From CAIWHR01 sp963779805 (GTDB lineage: Bacteria; Pseudomonadota; Gammaproteobacteria; Burkholderiales; Casimicrobiaceae): DNA of 64,000 nt. The first letter of the stretch is position 1; every line of letters starts with the position of its first letter. Under the pieces are notes generated by a model. It was given only the letters and a program-made list of their open reading frames with translations, was not told the origin of the DNA and did not search any database. Positions 34,858 through 45,700 of this stretch are shown here, one piece after another. The stretch is taken from the NCBI GenBank assembly GCA_963779805.1, contig CAVZZN010000010.1, forward strand, positions 62,001-126,000, read 5' to 3'. Position numbers and translations under genes: made by a program.

Positions 34858-36702
34858 ATGAGCTCCCGCATCCGATCCTGGATGGTTGCGCTGGTCATCG
34901 GGCTCGTCGTCGCAGGGCTCGCGATCCTGCTGCGCACCACGCTGACCCCGATCTGGGGTACCCGCTTCGTCTTTACGTTCGCGTTTCCCGCGGTCATCGT
35001 CGCCGCGTGGTACGGGGGCCTCACCGCCGGCCTCGCGGCCACGCTCGTGCTCACCGCGTCCAGCACCTGGTTCCTCGCGCCGGGCGAGCTCTTCGCATTG
35101 AACGACAGCGCCGACGTGCTCGCCGTCGTCGTGTTCTCGCTGTTCGGCTGCGCCGTGTCCCTGATCGTGCATCGGCTCCAGACCCAGGTCGGCATCTCTG
35201 CGCGTCTCGCCGACGAGCTCCAGCTCGCCGAAGCGCAGCGGCGCAGTGCGCTCGAGAGCATCCAGGACGGGTTCTTCGCGGTCGACCGCGACTGGAACTT
35301 CACCTATGCGAATGCCCGCACGCTCGAGCTCGTCGGGCTGTCCGCGGCATCGCTCTGCGGGCGCAATCTCTGGCGCACGTTCCCGCAGAGCGTCGCAACC
35401 CCGCTCGAGGCGTGCTACCGGCGCGTGGCGGCGACCGGCGTTTCCGAGCAGGTCCAGAACTACGCCGATCCGACGGGCAGGTGGTACGACGTCCGCGTCT
35501 ACCCCGCGGCACAGGGCGGAATCTCGGTGCTGCTCGAGGACATCACGGAGCGCCGCCGGGTGTCCGGCGAGCTGCGCGACTTCCGCGCGACGCTGGAGGC
35601 GATCGTCGAAGGCACCGACGACCTGATGTACGCGAAGGACGAGCAGGGGCGCATCATCCTCGCGAACGGCGCCGTGCTGAAGCTCCTGCGCAGGGCGCGC
35701 GAGGACGTGATCGGGCGCACGCTGCCCGAGATCGTCGCCGATCCGGATTTCGTGCGCAGCGCGGCCGAGAGCGAGCAGCGCGTGATGCGCATGCGGCGGA
35801 CCGAGACGTCGGAGGACACGATCGCCACCCCGATCGGCGCGCGCACCTATCTCGTCACGCGCTCGCCGCGCTTCGATGCCCAGGGCAACGTGATCGGCAT
35901 CATCGGCGTGGGCACCGACATCACGGCGCGCAAGCGCACCGAGATCGACCTTCGCGACGCGCACGACGAGCTCGCCAGGGAGGTGAGCGAGCGCACGGCC
36001 GAGCTGGTGGAGCTCTCGCACCACCTGCTGCGGGTGACGGAGAACGAGAAGGCGAAGCTCGCGCGCGAGCTGCACGATGCCCTCGGGGGCACGCTCACGA
36101 CGCTCGTCCTCGGCGTGGCGCGTCTCAAGCTGCGCTTTGCCGCAGCTGCGCCGGAGCAGGAAACGAGCATCGCGCAGGTGGAGTCGACCGTGCACGAGAT
36201 CGTGGCGATGACACGTCGCATCATCGGCGGCCTGCGCCCGGTGACGCTGGAGACCCTCGGCCTGGCGGCCACGCTGCAGGACCACGTCGAGAAATGGTCG
36301 CGCAGCACGGGTGTCGAGGTGAAGCTCAGCGTGGCGTCCGAGCTGCCTCCCCTGTCGTCCGATGCCGCGCTCGTCGCGTTTCGCATCGTGCAGGAGGCGC
36401 TGACCAATGTCGCGAAGCACGCGTATGCGACGGATGTGGAGGTGAGCGTCGCGCAGGCGCCCGGCCGGCTCGAGATCGCCATCGAGGACAACGGTGTCGG
36501 CATCCCGGCCGCGGCTGCGCGCCGACCCCGCTCGCACGGCCTGCTCGGCATGCGCGAACGGGCCGCCGGATGCGGCGGCACCCTCGTGATCGGTCCCGGG
36601 GCCCACGGCCGCGGCACGCGCGTGGAGCTCGCCGTGCCGATCAATCCCGGCACCCCCGAGCGGCGCGCGGGCGGCTCCCTCATCGACGACGCATCCGCAT
36701 GA
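34858..36702 (+). CDS. PAS-domain sensor histidine kinase, NarL-type
   Basis: 614 aa. Four N-terminal membrane helices of DUF4118 (KdpD-like) type (residues 10-110) are followed by two PAS domains (about 130-245 and 250-370), then a HisKA_3 dimerisation segment with ARELHDALGGTLTTL (His about 405) and a HATPase with EDNGVGIP and GLLGMRERAAGCGG. The partner should be a NarL/FixJ-type regulator, but none is adjacent. An upstream GTG at 34804 is a possible start. The stop overlaps the purU ATG. Confidence 0.88.
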   Translation: MSSRIRSWMVALVIGLVVAGLAILLRTTLTPIWGTRFVFTFAFPAVIVAAWYGGLTAGLAATLVLTASSTWFLAPGELFALNDSADVLAVVVFSLFGCAVSLIVHRLQTQVGISARLADELQLAEAQRRSALESIQDGFFAVDRDWNFTYANARTLELVGLSAASLCGRNLWRTFPQSVATPLEACYRRVAATGVSEQVQNYADPTGRWYDVRVYPAAQGGISVLLEDITERRRVSGELRDFRATLEAIVEGTDDLMYAKDEQGRIILANGAVLKLLRRAREDVIGRTLPEIVADPDFVRSAAESEQRVMRMRRTETSEDTIATPIGARTYLVTRSPRFDAQGNVIGIIGVGTDITARKRTEIDLRDAHDELAREVSERTAELVELSHHLLRVTENEKAKLARELHDALGGTLTTLVLGVARLKLRFAAAAPEQETSIAQVESTVHEIVAMTRRIIGGLRPVTLETLGLAATLQDHVEKWSRSTGVEVKLSVASELPPLSSDAALVAFRIVQEALTNVAKHAYATDVEVSVAQAPGRLEIAIEDNGVGIPAAAARRPRSHGLLGMRERAAGCGGTLVIGPGAHGRGTRVELAVPINPGTPERRAGGSLIDDASA

Positions 36703-37610
36703 GCGCCCCGGGCGACGTCCATGGCCGAAGGGCGCATGAGAACGGCGGCCGCATGCGCTTTCCGCGCGTCATCCTCACGCTGTCGTGCCGCGACCAGCCC
36801 GGCATCGTCGGTGCGGTCGGCACGTTCCTGTCCGATCATCGCTGCAACATCATCGACAGCGCGCAGTTCGGCGAGCCCGAGACGCAGCGGTTCATGATGC
36901 GCGTGCTGTTCGAATGCCTCGAAGGCGCGGACGACCAGGCTGCGCTCGCCGCCGCGTTCGCGACCACCGCGACGCGCTTCGGCATGCAGTGGGCGATGCA
37001 CGACGCGCAGCACCGCACGCGCGTCCTGATCATGGTCTCGAAGCTCGATCACTGCCTCAACGACCTCCTGTACCGCTACAAGGTCGGCGCGCTGCACATG
37101 GACCCGGTGGCGATCGTGTCGAATCATCGCGACACGTACCAGCTCGCGGCCTCGTACGACGTGCCGTTCTTCCACGTGCCGGTGACGGCGGCCAACAAGG
37201 CGCAGCAGGAAGCGAAGCTCGAGGCCATCGTCGACGAGCACCGGGCCGAGCTCGTCGTGCTCGCGCGGTACATGCAGATCCTGTCGGACGAGCTCTGCCG
37301 CGCGCTTGCCGGGCGCGCGATCAACATCCACCATTCCTTCCTGCCGAGCTTCAAGGGCGCGAAGCCGTATCACCAGGCGTACGCGCGCGGCGTGAAGCTC
37401 ATCGGCGCGACGGCGCACTACGTGACGGCCGACCTCGACGAAGGCCCGATCATCGAGCAGGAGGTGGCGCGGGTCGAGTACAAGATGGGACCGGACGATC
37501 TCGTCGCGCTCGGCCGCGACGTGGAATGCATCGCCCTCGCGCGCGCCGTGCAGGCGCACGTCGAGCACCGCGTCTTTCTCAACGGCCAGCGCACCGTCGT
37601 GTTCCGCTGA
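36699..37610 (+). CDS. purU: Formyltetrahydrofolate deformylase PurU
   Basis: 303 aa from the overlapping ATG (285 from the internal ATG at 36753, nearer the family length). N-terminal ACT domain (VILTLSCRDQPGIVGAVGTF), then a formyltransferase-like domain with VSNHRD, HVPV, INIHHSFLPSFKGAKPYHQA and the catalytic-aspartate region VTADLDEGPIIEQ. It hydrolyses 10-formyl-THF to formate and THF, balancing one-carbon pools. The ATGA overlap with the kinase gene implies coupling. Confidence 0.95.
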   Translation: MSAPGDVHGRRAHENGGRMRFPRVILTLSCRDQPGIVGAVGTFLSDHRCNIIDSAQFGEPETQRFMMRVLFECLEGADDQAALAAAFATTATRFGMQWAMHDAQHRTRVLIMVSKLDHCLNDLLYRYKVGALHMDPVAIVSNHRDTYQLAASYDVPFFHVPVTAANKAQQEAKLEAIVDEHRAELVVLARYMQILSDELCRALAGRAINIHHSFLPSFKGAKPYHQAYARGVKLIGATAHYVTADLDEGPIIEQEVARVEYKMGPDDLVALGRDVECIALARAVQAHVEHRVFLNGQRTVVFR

Positions 37611-37615
37611 AACCC

Positions 37616-37654
37616 AACCCCGTTACTCAGAGTATTTACTCCGAGTAGCGGGTT
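37616..37654. repeat. Convergent-junction palindromic repeat, copy 2
   Basis: AACCCCGTTACTCAGAGTA, a 2-nt spacer, then TACTCCGAGTAGCGGGTT: a long near-perfect inverted repeat. It separates the 3' ends of purU and eamA and encodes the last residues of eamA (RYSE). Same core as copies at 28871 and 47076. Likely a bidirectional terminator or REP-type element. Confidence 0.65.
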
Positions 37655-38550
37655 GCCCGCAGTGCGAGCCGCGGCCCGTACACGTTCACCAGCAGCCCGG
37701 CGAAGACCAGCGCGGCGCCCACCGCCTGCGCAGGCGCGAGCGATTCGCCGAGGAAGAGCGCGCCGCTCGCGATGCCGGACACCGGGATCAGCAGCCCGAA
37801 GGGCGAGATGAGCGGCGTCGGATAGCGATGCAGCAGGCGGTTCCACGACCCGAAGCCGAAGAGCGTCGCGGCGTACGCTATGAACAGGATGCACGCGAGC
37901 GACAGCAAGCTCATGTGCCGCACCGCATCCCACGCCGCGGGACCGCCTTCCAGCGCATACGACGCGAGCGCGAGCGGCAGCGGCGGCACGAGGCTCGACC
38001 ACACGACGAGCGAGAACATGTCGGGGGCGTGATCGCGCGCCGCGCGCTTCGCCACGACGTTGCCCACCGCCCACGCGAGCGCAGCGCCGATGACCGCCAT
38101 GAAGCCGGCGAACGTGGCGGTTGCGCCGACCGCAATCTTGGACACGGCCAGCAACGCGATCCCCGCCACCGCCATGGATGCTCCCACGATGTTGTGACGC
38201 TGCAGGCGATCGCCCGCGAGCGGGACGGCCAGCGCGATGGTGAAGAACACCTGCATCTGGATCACCAGCGACGACAGCCCGGCGGGCATGCCGAGCTTCA
38301 TCCCCAGGAACAGCAGTCCGAACTGGAACACCCCGATCGCGAGCCCGTAGGCGATCACCGCTCGCGCGGGTATGTCGGGCGCACGCACGAAGAAGCACAC
38401 CGGGATCGCGGCCGCGAGGAAGCGCAGGGCCGCGAGCGCGAACGGCGGCACTTCGACGAGCGCGACCTTGATCGGCACGAACGCGTAGCCCCAGATCGCG
38501 ACCACGGCGAGGGTGAGCGCCAGATCGCGCCCGGAAAGCCGTGTCTTCAC
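37636..38550 (-). CDS. eamA: EamA-family metabolite exporter
   Basis: 304 aa from the GTG at 38550; GTG 38592 and TTG 38634 are in-frame alternatives. Ten membrane helices in two EamA repeats. GMPAGLSSLVIQMQVFFTI, WAVGNVVAKRAA and SLVVWSSLVPPLPL align closely with E. coli EamA, which exports O-acetylserine and cysteine. The substrate here is inferred from that similarity. The C-terminus is formed by the palindromic repeat. Confidence 0.85.
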   Translation of the reverse strand: MKTRLSGRDLALTLAVVAIWGYAFVPIKVALVEVPPFALAALRFLAAAIPVCFFVRAPDIPARAVIAYGLAIGVFQFGLLFLGMKLGMPAGLSSLVIQMQVFFTIALAVPLAGDRLQRHNIVGASMAVAGIALLAVSKIAVGATATFAGFMAVIGAALAWAVGNVVAKRAARDHAPDMFSLVVWSSLVPPLPLALASYALEGGPAAWDAVRHMSLLSLACILFIAYAATLFGFGSWNRLLHRYPTPLISPFGLLIPVSGIASGALFLGESLAPAQAVGAALVFAGLLVNVYGPRLALRATRYSE

Positions 38551-38740
38551 CCGCAACGACGCACGGGAGCTCGGCCCGGGCGGTTCGCTCACGAGCTCAG
38601 CGCCGCCGGCAGGCAGCTCGCGGGCGTTTCGCAACTGCGGTGGGCGTCGCGGTTTCCGGCCTGCGTTGCGCTGTCCATCGGTGCTCGAAGGCGAATGAGC
38701 CGGTCATGATACGCTGCGAGGAGGAAGAGGTACCTCGACG

Positions 38741-39601
38741 ATGAACGATCTCGACGAGCGCTATGCCCTCATGCGGCGCGTCGCCCGGGCTGCGGGTGCG
38801 CTTGCGCTGGAATACTGGCGCGACCGAGAGCGACTCGTGGTGGAGTTCAAGGGACCGCGCGATTTCGTGAGCCGCGCGGACCGCGACGTCGAAACGTTCA
38901 TCCGGCGCGAGATCGCGCAGCAGTTTCCCCACGACGGGTTCCTGGGCGAGGAGACTGCATCTGCGCATCCTCCCGCGGAGCGCAACCTGTGGATCGTCGA
39001 CCCCATCGACGGCACCCACAACTTCCTGCGCGGCATTCCGTACTGGAACGTGTCGATCGCCTACGTGGAGGATGGCGCACGCACGCTCGCAGCGGTCTAC
39101 GATCCGCCGCACGACGAGCTCTTCCACGCGCGCCGTGGCCACGGCGCATGGCGATCGTCTCCTGCCGGCGAGACGCGCATCGCGGCCGGACGACCTGCAG
39201 GCCTGAGCGGCGCGATCGTCGCCGTCGGTCATCACGACCGCTACCCCGATCCGCGCTACGTCGAAATCCGGCGCGCGCTCATGGGCACCAACTCGGCGTT
39301 CCGCAACTTCGGCGCGGCCGCGCTGCAGCTCGCGCACGTTGCGGACGGCCGCCTCGACGCGATGATCGAGTTCTCGCTCTCCGCGTGGGACGTCATGGCC
39401 GGACTGCTGCTGGTCGAGGAAGCGGGCGGCTGTGTCGCGCCGTATCCGGGTCCCGCGGGCCTGACGGGCCGCAGCCCGGTCGTCGCCACTGCCGCGTCGA
39501 TCAACGACGTGCTGAACGGGATCGTGGCGAGTTGCGCCGCGTTGGCGCAAGGCGCAGCGCCCGTGCAGAACGTGCTGCAGCCGAAACACGACGAAGGGTA
39601 G
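38741..39601 (+). CDS. Inositol monophosphatase family protein
   Basis: 286 aa. Metal-binding motifs of the IMPase fold: GEE (FLGEETAS), WIVDPIDGTHNF, and SAWDVMAGLLLVEEAGG near the end. Members dephosphorylate inositol phosphates, histidinol phosphate or PAP/NADP. The exact substrate is not evident, and no suhB-like neighbours help. An AGGAAGAGG stretch precedes the ATG. Confidence 0.9.
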   Translation: MNDLDERYALMRRVARAAGALALEYWRDRERLVVEFKGPRDFVSRADRDVETFIRREIAQQFPHDGFLGEETASAHPPAERNLWIVDPIDGTHNFLRGIPYWNVSIAYVEDGARTLAAVYDPPHDELFHARRGHGAWRSSPAGETRIAAGRPAGLSGAIVAVGHHDRYPDPRYVEIRRALMGTNSAFRNFGAAALQLAHVADGRLDAMIEFSLSAWDVMAGLLLVEEAGGCVAPYPGPAGLTGRSPVVATAASINDVLNGIVASCAALAQGAAPVQNVLQPKHDEG

Positions 39602-39658
39602 GTCCACTCCGACGCGCAGTGTTGCTCGATGAGGCAACCACGTTGCCGGTGTACGGAC

Positions 39659-42400
39659 CTACTTCGCCTTCTTGAAGTCACCGGCGAACACGTACGCCAT
39701 CTCCTCGGGCTTGAGGTACTTGCGCGCGGCCTCGTTCACCTTGGCGGTGGTCATCGCCTCGATGGCGGCATCCACCTCCGCGCTGCGCTCGAACGTGCGC
39801 CCGACGTAGAGCTGCTCGGCGAGTGCGCCGGCGATGCCCGAATCCGACGAGCGCGCGAGCCGGCGTTCCTGCATGACGCCCTTTTTCGCCTCCTGCACCT
39901 CCGCGTCCGTGAACCCGTCGCGCGACGGCGCGCGCGAGCTCGTCGCGCATGCCCGCGCGCACCTTCTCCAGGTTCTGCGGCGCGAAGATGGCATACACGC
40001 CGAGGGTGCTGTTCGGCTCGAACGAGCTGACCTGCATGAACGAGCCTGCGGAATAGCTCACGCCTTCCTTCTGGCGCAGCCGGTTGAGCAGGCGCGAATC
40101 GGTCGACTCGCCCAGCATGAAGCTCATCACCAGCAGCGCAGGGTAATCCGGGCTGTCGTCGTTCACCTGCATGGAGAACCCGCCGAGGGCGACGGCGTTC
40201 GCCTTGTCGGGCGTCTCGAGCTCGGTCGTGCCCGGCTTGTTGGCCACGAACGGCCGCGGCACCCGCGTGTACGGACCCGCGGCTTTCCAGTCGCCGAAGA
40301 GCTCCGCCAGCATGGGCTTGATGGCGGCCGGATCGAAGTCGCCGACCACCGCGATCTCGCCGTGGGCGCCGCCGTAGAACTCGCCGTAGAAGCGCTGCAG
40401 CTTGTCGAGGCTTTCGCCCTTGATGGCCGCAATTTCTTCGTCGAACGTCGGGCGTGTAGCGCGGATCGCCGGGCGGATAAGGATTGCGATGTCGCTGCAA
40501 CGAGCGGCTCGCGATCGCCTGCGGTTCCGAGCGCGCCTGCTCGAGCGAGGTCAGCCGGGCTTGCCGCAGCTGCTCGAACTCGCTTGCGGGGAAGGCCGGC
40601 TCGCGCAGCACTTCCGCCATGAGCCTGAGCGTGTCGGGGAGCGTGTCGCGCCGCGTCTGCGCGCCCGCGGAGGCCCCCGTCTCGCTGCCGCCGGCGTTGA
40701 GCTTCGCGCGGAGCTTGTCGAGCAGGTCCTGGATCTCCTGGCGCGAGTGCCGCTTGGTGCCGCGCATCAGCATCGCGCCCGTGAGGCCGCCGTCGGGGTA
40801 GCGGCCGAAGAGCGTCTTCTCGTTGCCGAAGTGCAGACTGAGCTCCACCTGCACCGTCTGCCCGCGCGTCTTCTTGGGCAGCAGCGCGACCTTCATCCCG
40901 TTCGCGAGCGTGTAGCGCTGCGTGCGCGCTTCGAGGTTCGTCGGCGTGGGATCGAAGGCCTCGCCCGCCGACACGGCACTCTCGCCCTTGTAGTCCTTCA
41001 CCAGCGCCTGCACGTCGACCGTGCGCGCGGCGGGCACGCGGTCCGGCTGCGCATCGGGCACGTAATGCCCCACTGTCAGGTTGGACGCCTTGAGCCAGGT
41101 CTGCGCGACGCGCTGCACGTCGGCCACCGTGAGCTTGCGCCACTGGTCGCGCTGCAGGAAGAACAGGCGCCAGTCGCCCGTGGCGATCGCCTCCGACAGC
41201 GCAATGCCCAGCCGCGACGGATCGTTGATGGTGTCCTCGAACGCCTTGTCGGCCTTCGACTTCACGCGATCGAGCTCGGCCTGCGTGATCGGCTCCTTCG
41301 CAATCGCGGCGAGCGTTGCCGTCATCGTGGCCTGCGCATCCTCGAGGGTCGTGCCTTCGTTGAGCGTCGCCCAGAACACGATCGTGCCGGGATCGTGCAG
41401 CGAGAAGAACCACGCGTCGACGGAGCTCGCCTTGCGCGTCTCGACCAGCGCCTTGTACAGCCTGCCCGCGGGGGCGACCGTCATGACCTCGCCGAACGCG
41501 TCCATCGCCGTCGCATCCGGGTCGGAGCCCGCCATCGTGTGGTACAGCATCGCGAGCAGCTTGGTGCCGCCCACGCGGCGCACCGTGACCGAGCGCGCGC
41601 CGTCCTGCACGGGCTCGACGGTGTACAGCGGCGGCAGGACGCGCGTCGGCTTCGGAATGCGGCCGAACTGGCGCTGGATCTCGGCGAGCGTGCGGTCCGG
41701 ATCGAACTTCCCGGCCACCACCAGCACCGCGTTGTCCGGCTGGTAGTACAGGTGGTAGTACGCCTGCAGCCGCTCGATGCTGACGTTCTCGATGTCGGAG
41801 CGCGCGCCGATCGTGGGATGGCCGTAGTTGTGCCAGTCGTAGGCGGTGCCCTGCATGCGCTGCCACAGCACGTTGCGCGGATTGTTCTCGCCGCTCTCGT
41901 ACTCGTTGCGCACGACCGTCATCTCGGTGTCGAGGTCCTTGCGGGCCACGAACGAGTTCACCATGCGGTCGGCTTCCATGGCGAGCGCCCAGTCGAGGTT
42001 CTCCTCCGATGCGGGGAAAGTCTCGTGGTAGTTGGTGCGGTCGAAGAAGGTGGAGCCGTTGAACTCCATGCCGCGCTTGCCGAGCTCCTGCATGAGGTTG
42101 CCGTGGCTGGGCGTGCCCTTGAACAGCATGTGCTCGAGCAGGTGCGCCATGCCGGTCTCGCCGTAGTTCTCCTGGCGCGAGCCGACCTTGTACGTGATGT
42201 TCACCGTGGTCACCGGCTTGGTGTCGTCGGGGAAAAGCAGCACCTCGAGGCCGTTGGCGAGATGGTATTGGGCGATACCTTCCACCGTCGACGCCCGGCG
42301 TGACGCCGGCGGGCACGGCCGCGCGGGCGCTCGCGAACACGCAGGCGAACGCGAGCGCGCACAGCAGCAGGAATGGGGTCGGGAGGCGGGAACTGGACAT
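39659..42400 (-). CDS. M16-family zinc peptidase (two-domain), with three frame breaks
   Basis: Signal peptide frame MSSSRLPTPFLLLCALAFAC ends near 42296, where the sequence shifts frame to GIAQYHLANGLEVLLFPDDT. HLLEHMLFKG (HxxEH zinc site) and a downstream NEYESGEN glutamate follow, then a second M16 domain. Two more shifts at about 40450 and 39945 are needed to reach VGDFDPAAIKPML and the C-terminal AVFAGDF-like end. With the shifts repaired it is about 910 aa, normal for pitrilysin-type periplasmic peptidases. Each break looks like one lost or gained base, so I suspect sequence errors. Confidence 0.8.
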
Positions 42401-42577
42401 GAAAGGAGGCATGAGTTGGGGGCCGCAAGTATAGACGCGGTCGGTGGGAGTCCTCGGCGGGTAAGGGGAGCGCGCCCCGGTGCTGCACGGCAGGCGCGCT
42501 GCGCGGTCGCACGCAAGCGCGGTATGGGCGTCGCGGCGAGCGGTGCGTAGGACCGGCCGCCAACGCGATCGGTTCAA

Positions 42578-42600
42578 TTGACGTTTACGTAAACGGAAGA
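42578..42600 (+). promoter_or_regulatory. LiuR-like operator and -35 upstream of icmF
   Basis: CGTTTACGTAAACG (42582-42595) is a perfect 14-bp palindrome overlapping a TTGACG -35 (42578-42583). The form resembles the MerR-family LiuR site of branched-chain amino acid and acyl-CoA genes as I recall it. It lies in the 324-nt gap between the M16 peptidase and icmF, about 130 nt before the icmF ATG. A weak TAACCT -10 follows 17 nt after the -35. Nothing else is seen in that gap. Confidence 0.5.
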
Positions 42601-42724
42601 TAACCTGTTTCGCCGTGGGAGCCGGAGCGCCGCGAGTTCGCCCGGGCCGCTGGAGTAAGCTTGGCTCGCGCCGGTCGCGCCCCTGCGGACCGTCCCCTTC
42701 CGCCCGTCACGCCGAGGCCACGCC

Positions 42725-45700
42725 ATGAACGATCCGACCGTCCATCCGGACTCGCTCGTCTACAAGCCGCTCAACAAGGTCCGCTTCGTCACCGCGGCGA
42801 GCCTGTTCGACGGCCACGACGCCTCGATCAACATCATGCGTCGCATCCTCCAGAGCTCCGGCTGCGAGGTGATCCATCTGGGGCACAACCGGTCGGTCGA
42901 GGAGATCGTGACCTGCGCGCTGCAGGAAGACGCGCACGCGATCGCCATCTCGTCGTACCAGGGCGGGCACGTCGAGTTCTTCCGGTACATGCTCGACCTG
43001 CTGCGCGAGCGCGGCGGCGCCCACATCAAGGTGTTCGGCGGTGGGGGCGGGGTGATCGTGCCCTCCGAGATCGAGGTGCTGCATGCGTACGGCGTCGCGC
43101 GCATCTTCTCGCCCGAGGATGGGCAGCGCCTTGGCCTGCAGGGGATGATCAACGAGATCGTGGCCGCGGCCGACAGCATCGCCGCGATTCCCGCGCCGCC
43201 TCCACTCGATGCCCTGGCGCAAGGCACGGGCTACGAGCGCACGCGGGCACTGGCCCGGCTCATCACCGCCCTGGAAGGCGGAGCCGTGGGCGAGCAGGTC
43301 AAGCGCGACCTCATCGAGCGGGCGCGCGCGATGCGCTGTCCCTCGGTCGGGATCACCGGCACCGGCGGGGCGGGCAAGAGCTCGCTCACCGACGAGCTCG
43401 TGCGACGCTTCCGTCTCGACCAGCGCGATCGCCTGCGCATCGCGATCGTGTCGATCGATCCGTCGCGGCGCAAGTCGGGCGGTGCGCTGCTCGGCGATCG
43501 CATTCGCATGAACGCGATCGAGCATCCGAACATCTACATGCGCTCGCTCGCGACGCGCGACGCGGGCCTGGAGATCACGCGCGCGCTGCCGGAAGTCATC
43601 GCCGCGTGCAAGGTGGCGGGCTACGACCTCGTCGTCGTCGAGACCTCCGGCATCGGCCAGGGCGACGCCGCGATCGTGCCGCTGGTGGACGTGTCGCTGT
43701 ACGTCATGACGCCGGAGTTCGGCGCGGCATCGCAGCTCGAGAAGATCGACATGCTCGACTTCGCGGACTTCGTCGCCATCAACAAGTTCGACCGCAAGGG
43801 CGCGTCCGACGCGCTGCGCGACGTGCGCAAGCAATACCAGCGCAACCACGAGCAGTGGAAGTCGAGCCCCGACGCCATGCCGGTGTACGGCACCATCGCC
43901 GCGCGCTTCAACGACGATGGCGTGACGGCGCTCTATCAGGCGCTCGCCGCGCGGCTCAAGGACGAAGGCCTCGCGCTCGAAGCCGGTGCGCTGCCGAGGG
44001 CGACGACGATGCATTCGACGGGCCAGAATGCCATCGTGCCGCCTGCGCGTTCTCGCTATCTCGCCGAGATCGCCGACGCGATGCGCGCGTATCACGTCTG
44101 GGCCGACGAGCAGAGCCGCGTCGCGCGCGAGCGCCAGCAGCTCGATGCCGCCCGCGCCATGCTGCAGGCCGAATGCGGCGCGACGAACGCGGATCTGGAC
44201 GCGCTCGCCTCGCACCGCGAGCAGGCGCTCGATGCGAAGGCGCGCAAGCTCCTCGACATGTGGCCGCAGACGAAGCAGGCGTACGCCGGCGACGAGTACG
44301 TGGTGCGCATCCGCGACCGCGAGATCCGCACGGCGCTCACCACGACCACGCTGTCGGGCACGCACGTGCCGAAGGTGGCCCTGCCCAGGTACGAGGACGC
44401 CGGCGAGATCCTGCACTGGCAGCTTACCGAGAATGTCCCGGGCAGCTTCCCGTTCACCGCCGGCGTATTCGCGTTCAAGCGCGAGAACGAGGACCCGACG
44501 CGCATGTTCGCGGGCGAAGGCGACCCGTTCCGCACGAATCGTCGCTTCCACCTCCTCGCCGACGGCATGCCGGCGCAGCGTCTGTCGACCGCCTTCGATT
44601 CGGTGACGCTCTACGGCTGCGACCCCGACCGGCGGCCCGACATCTACGGCAAGGTCGGCAACTCGGGCGTCTCCATCGCAACCCTCGACGACATGAAGGT
44701 GCTGTACTCGGGCTTCGACCTCTGCGATCCCAAGACCTCGGTGTCGATGACGATCAACGGCCCGGCGCCGACCATCCTCGCGATGTTCATGAACACCGCG
44801 ATCGACCAGCAGCTCGAGAAGTTCCGGCGCGACAACGGCCGCGACCCGACCGAGGACGAGGCCGACAAGATCGCCGTGTGGACGGTCTCGAGCGTGCGCG
44901 GCACGGTGCAGGCCGACATCCTCAAGGAGGACCAGGGTCAGAACACCTGCATCTTCTCGACCGAGTTCAGCCTCAAGGTGATGGGCGACATCCAGGAGTG
45001 GTTCGTCCATCACAACGTGCGCAATTTCTATTCGGTGTCGATCTCGGGGTATCACATCGCCGAAGCCGGGGCGAACCCGATCAGCCAGCTCGCGTTCACG
45101 CTCGCCAACGGCTTCACCTTCGTCGAGGCGTACCTCGCGCGCGGCATGCACATCGACGACTTCGCGCCGAACCTGTCGTTCTTCTTCAGCAACGGCATGG
45201 ACCCGGAGTACGCGGTGCTGGGGCGCGTCGCGCGGCGCATCTGGGCGGTGGCGATGAAGAACCGCTACGGCGGCAACGAACGCAGCCAGAAGCTCAAGTA
45301 CCACTGCCAGACGTCAGGGCGCAGCCTGCACGCGCAGGAGATCGCGTTCAACGACATCCGCACCACGCTGCAGGCGCTGATCGCGACCTACGACAACGCC
45401 AACTCGCTGCACACCAACGCCTACGACGAGGCGATCACGACACCCACCGAAGAGAGCGTTCGCCGCGCGATGGCGATCCAGCTCGTCATCAATCGCGAAT
45501 GGGGCCTCGCGAAGAACGAGAATCCGAACCAGGGCGCGTTCATCATCGACGAGCTCACCGATCTCGTCGAGGAAGCCGTGCTGAAGGAGTTCGAGGCGAT
45601 CTCCGAGCGCGGCGGCGTGCTCGGCGCGATGGAAACAGGCTACCAGCGCGGCAAGATCCAGGAGGAGTCGCTCTATTACGAGCACCGCAAGCACGACGGC

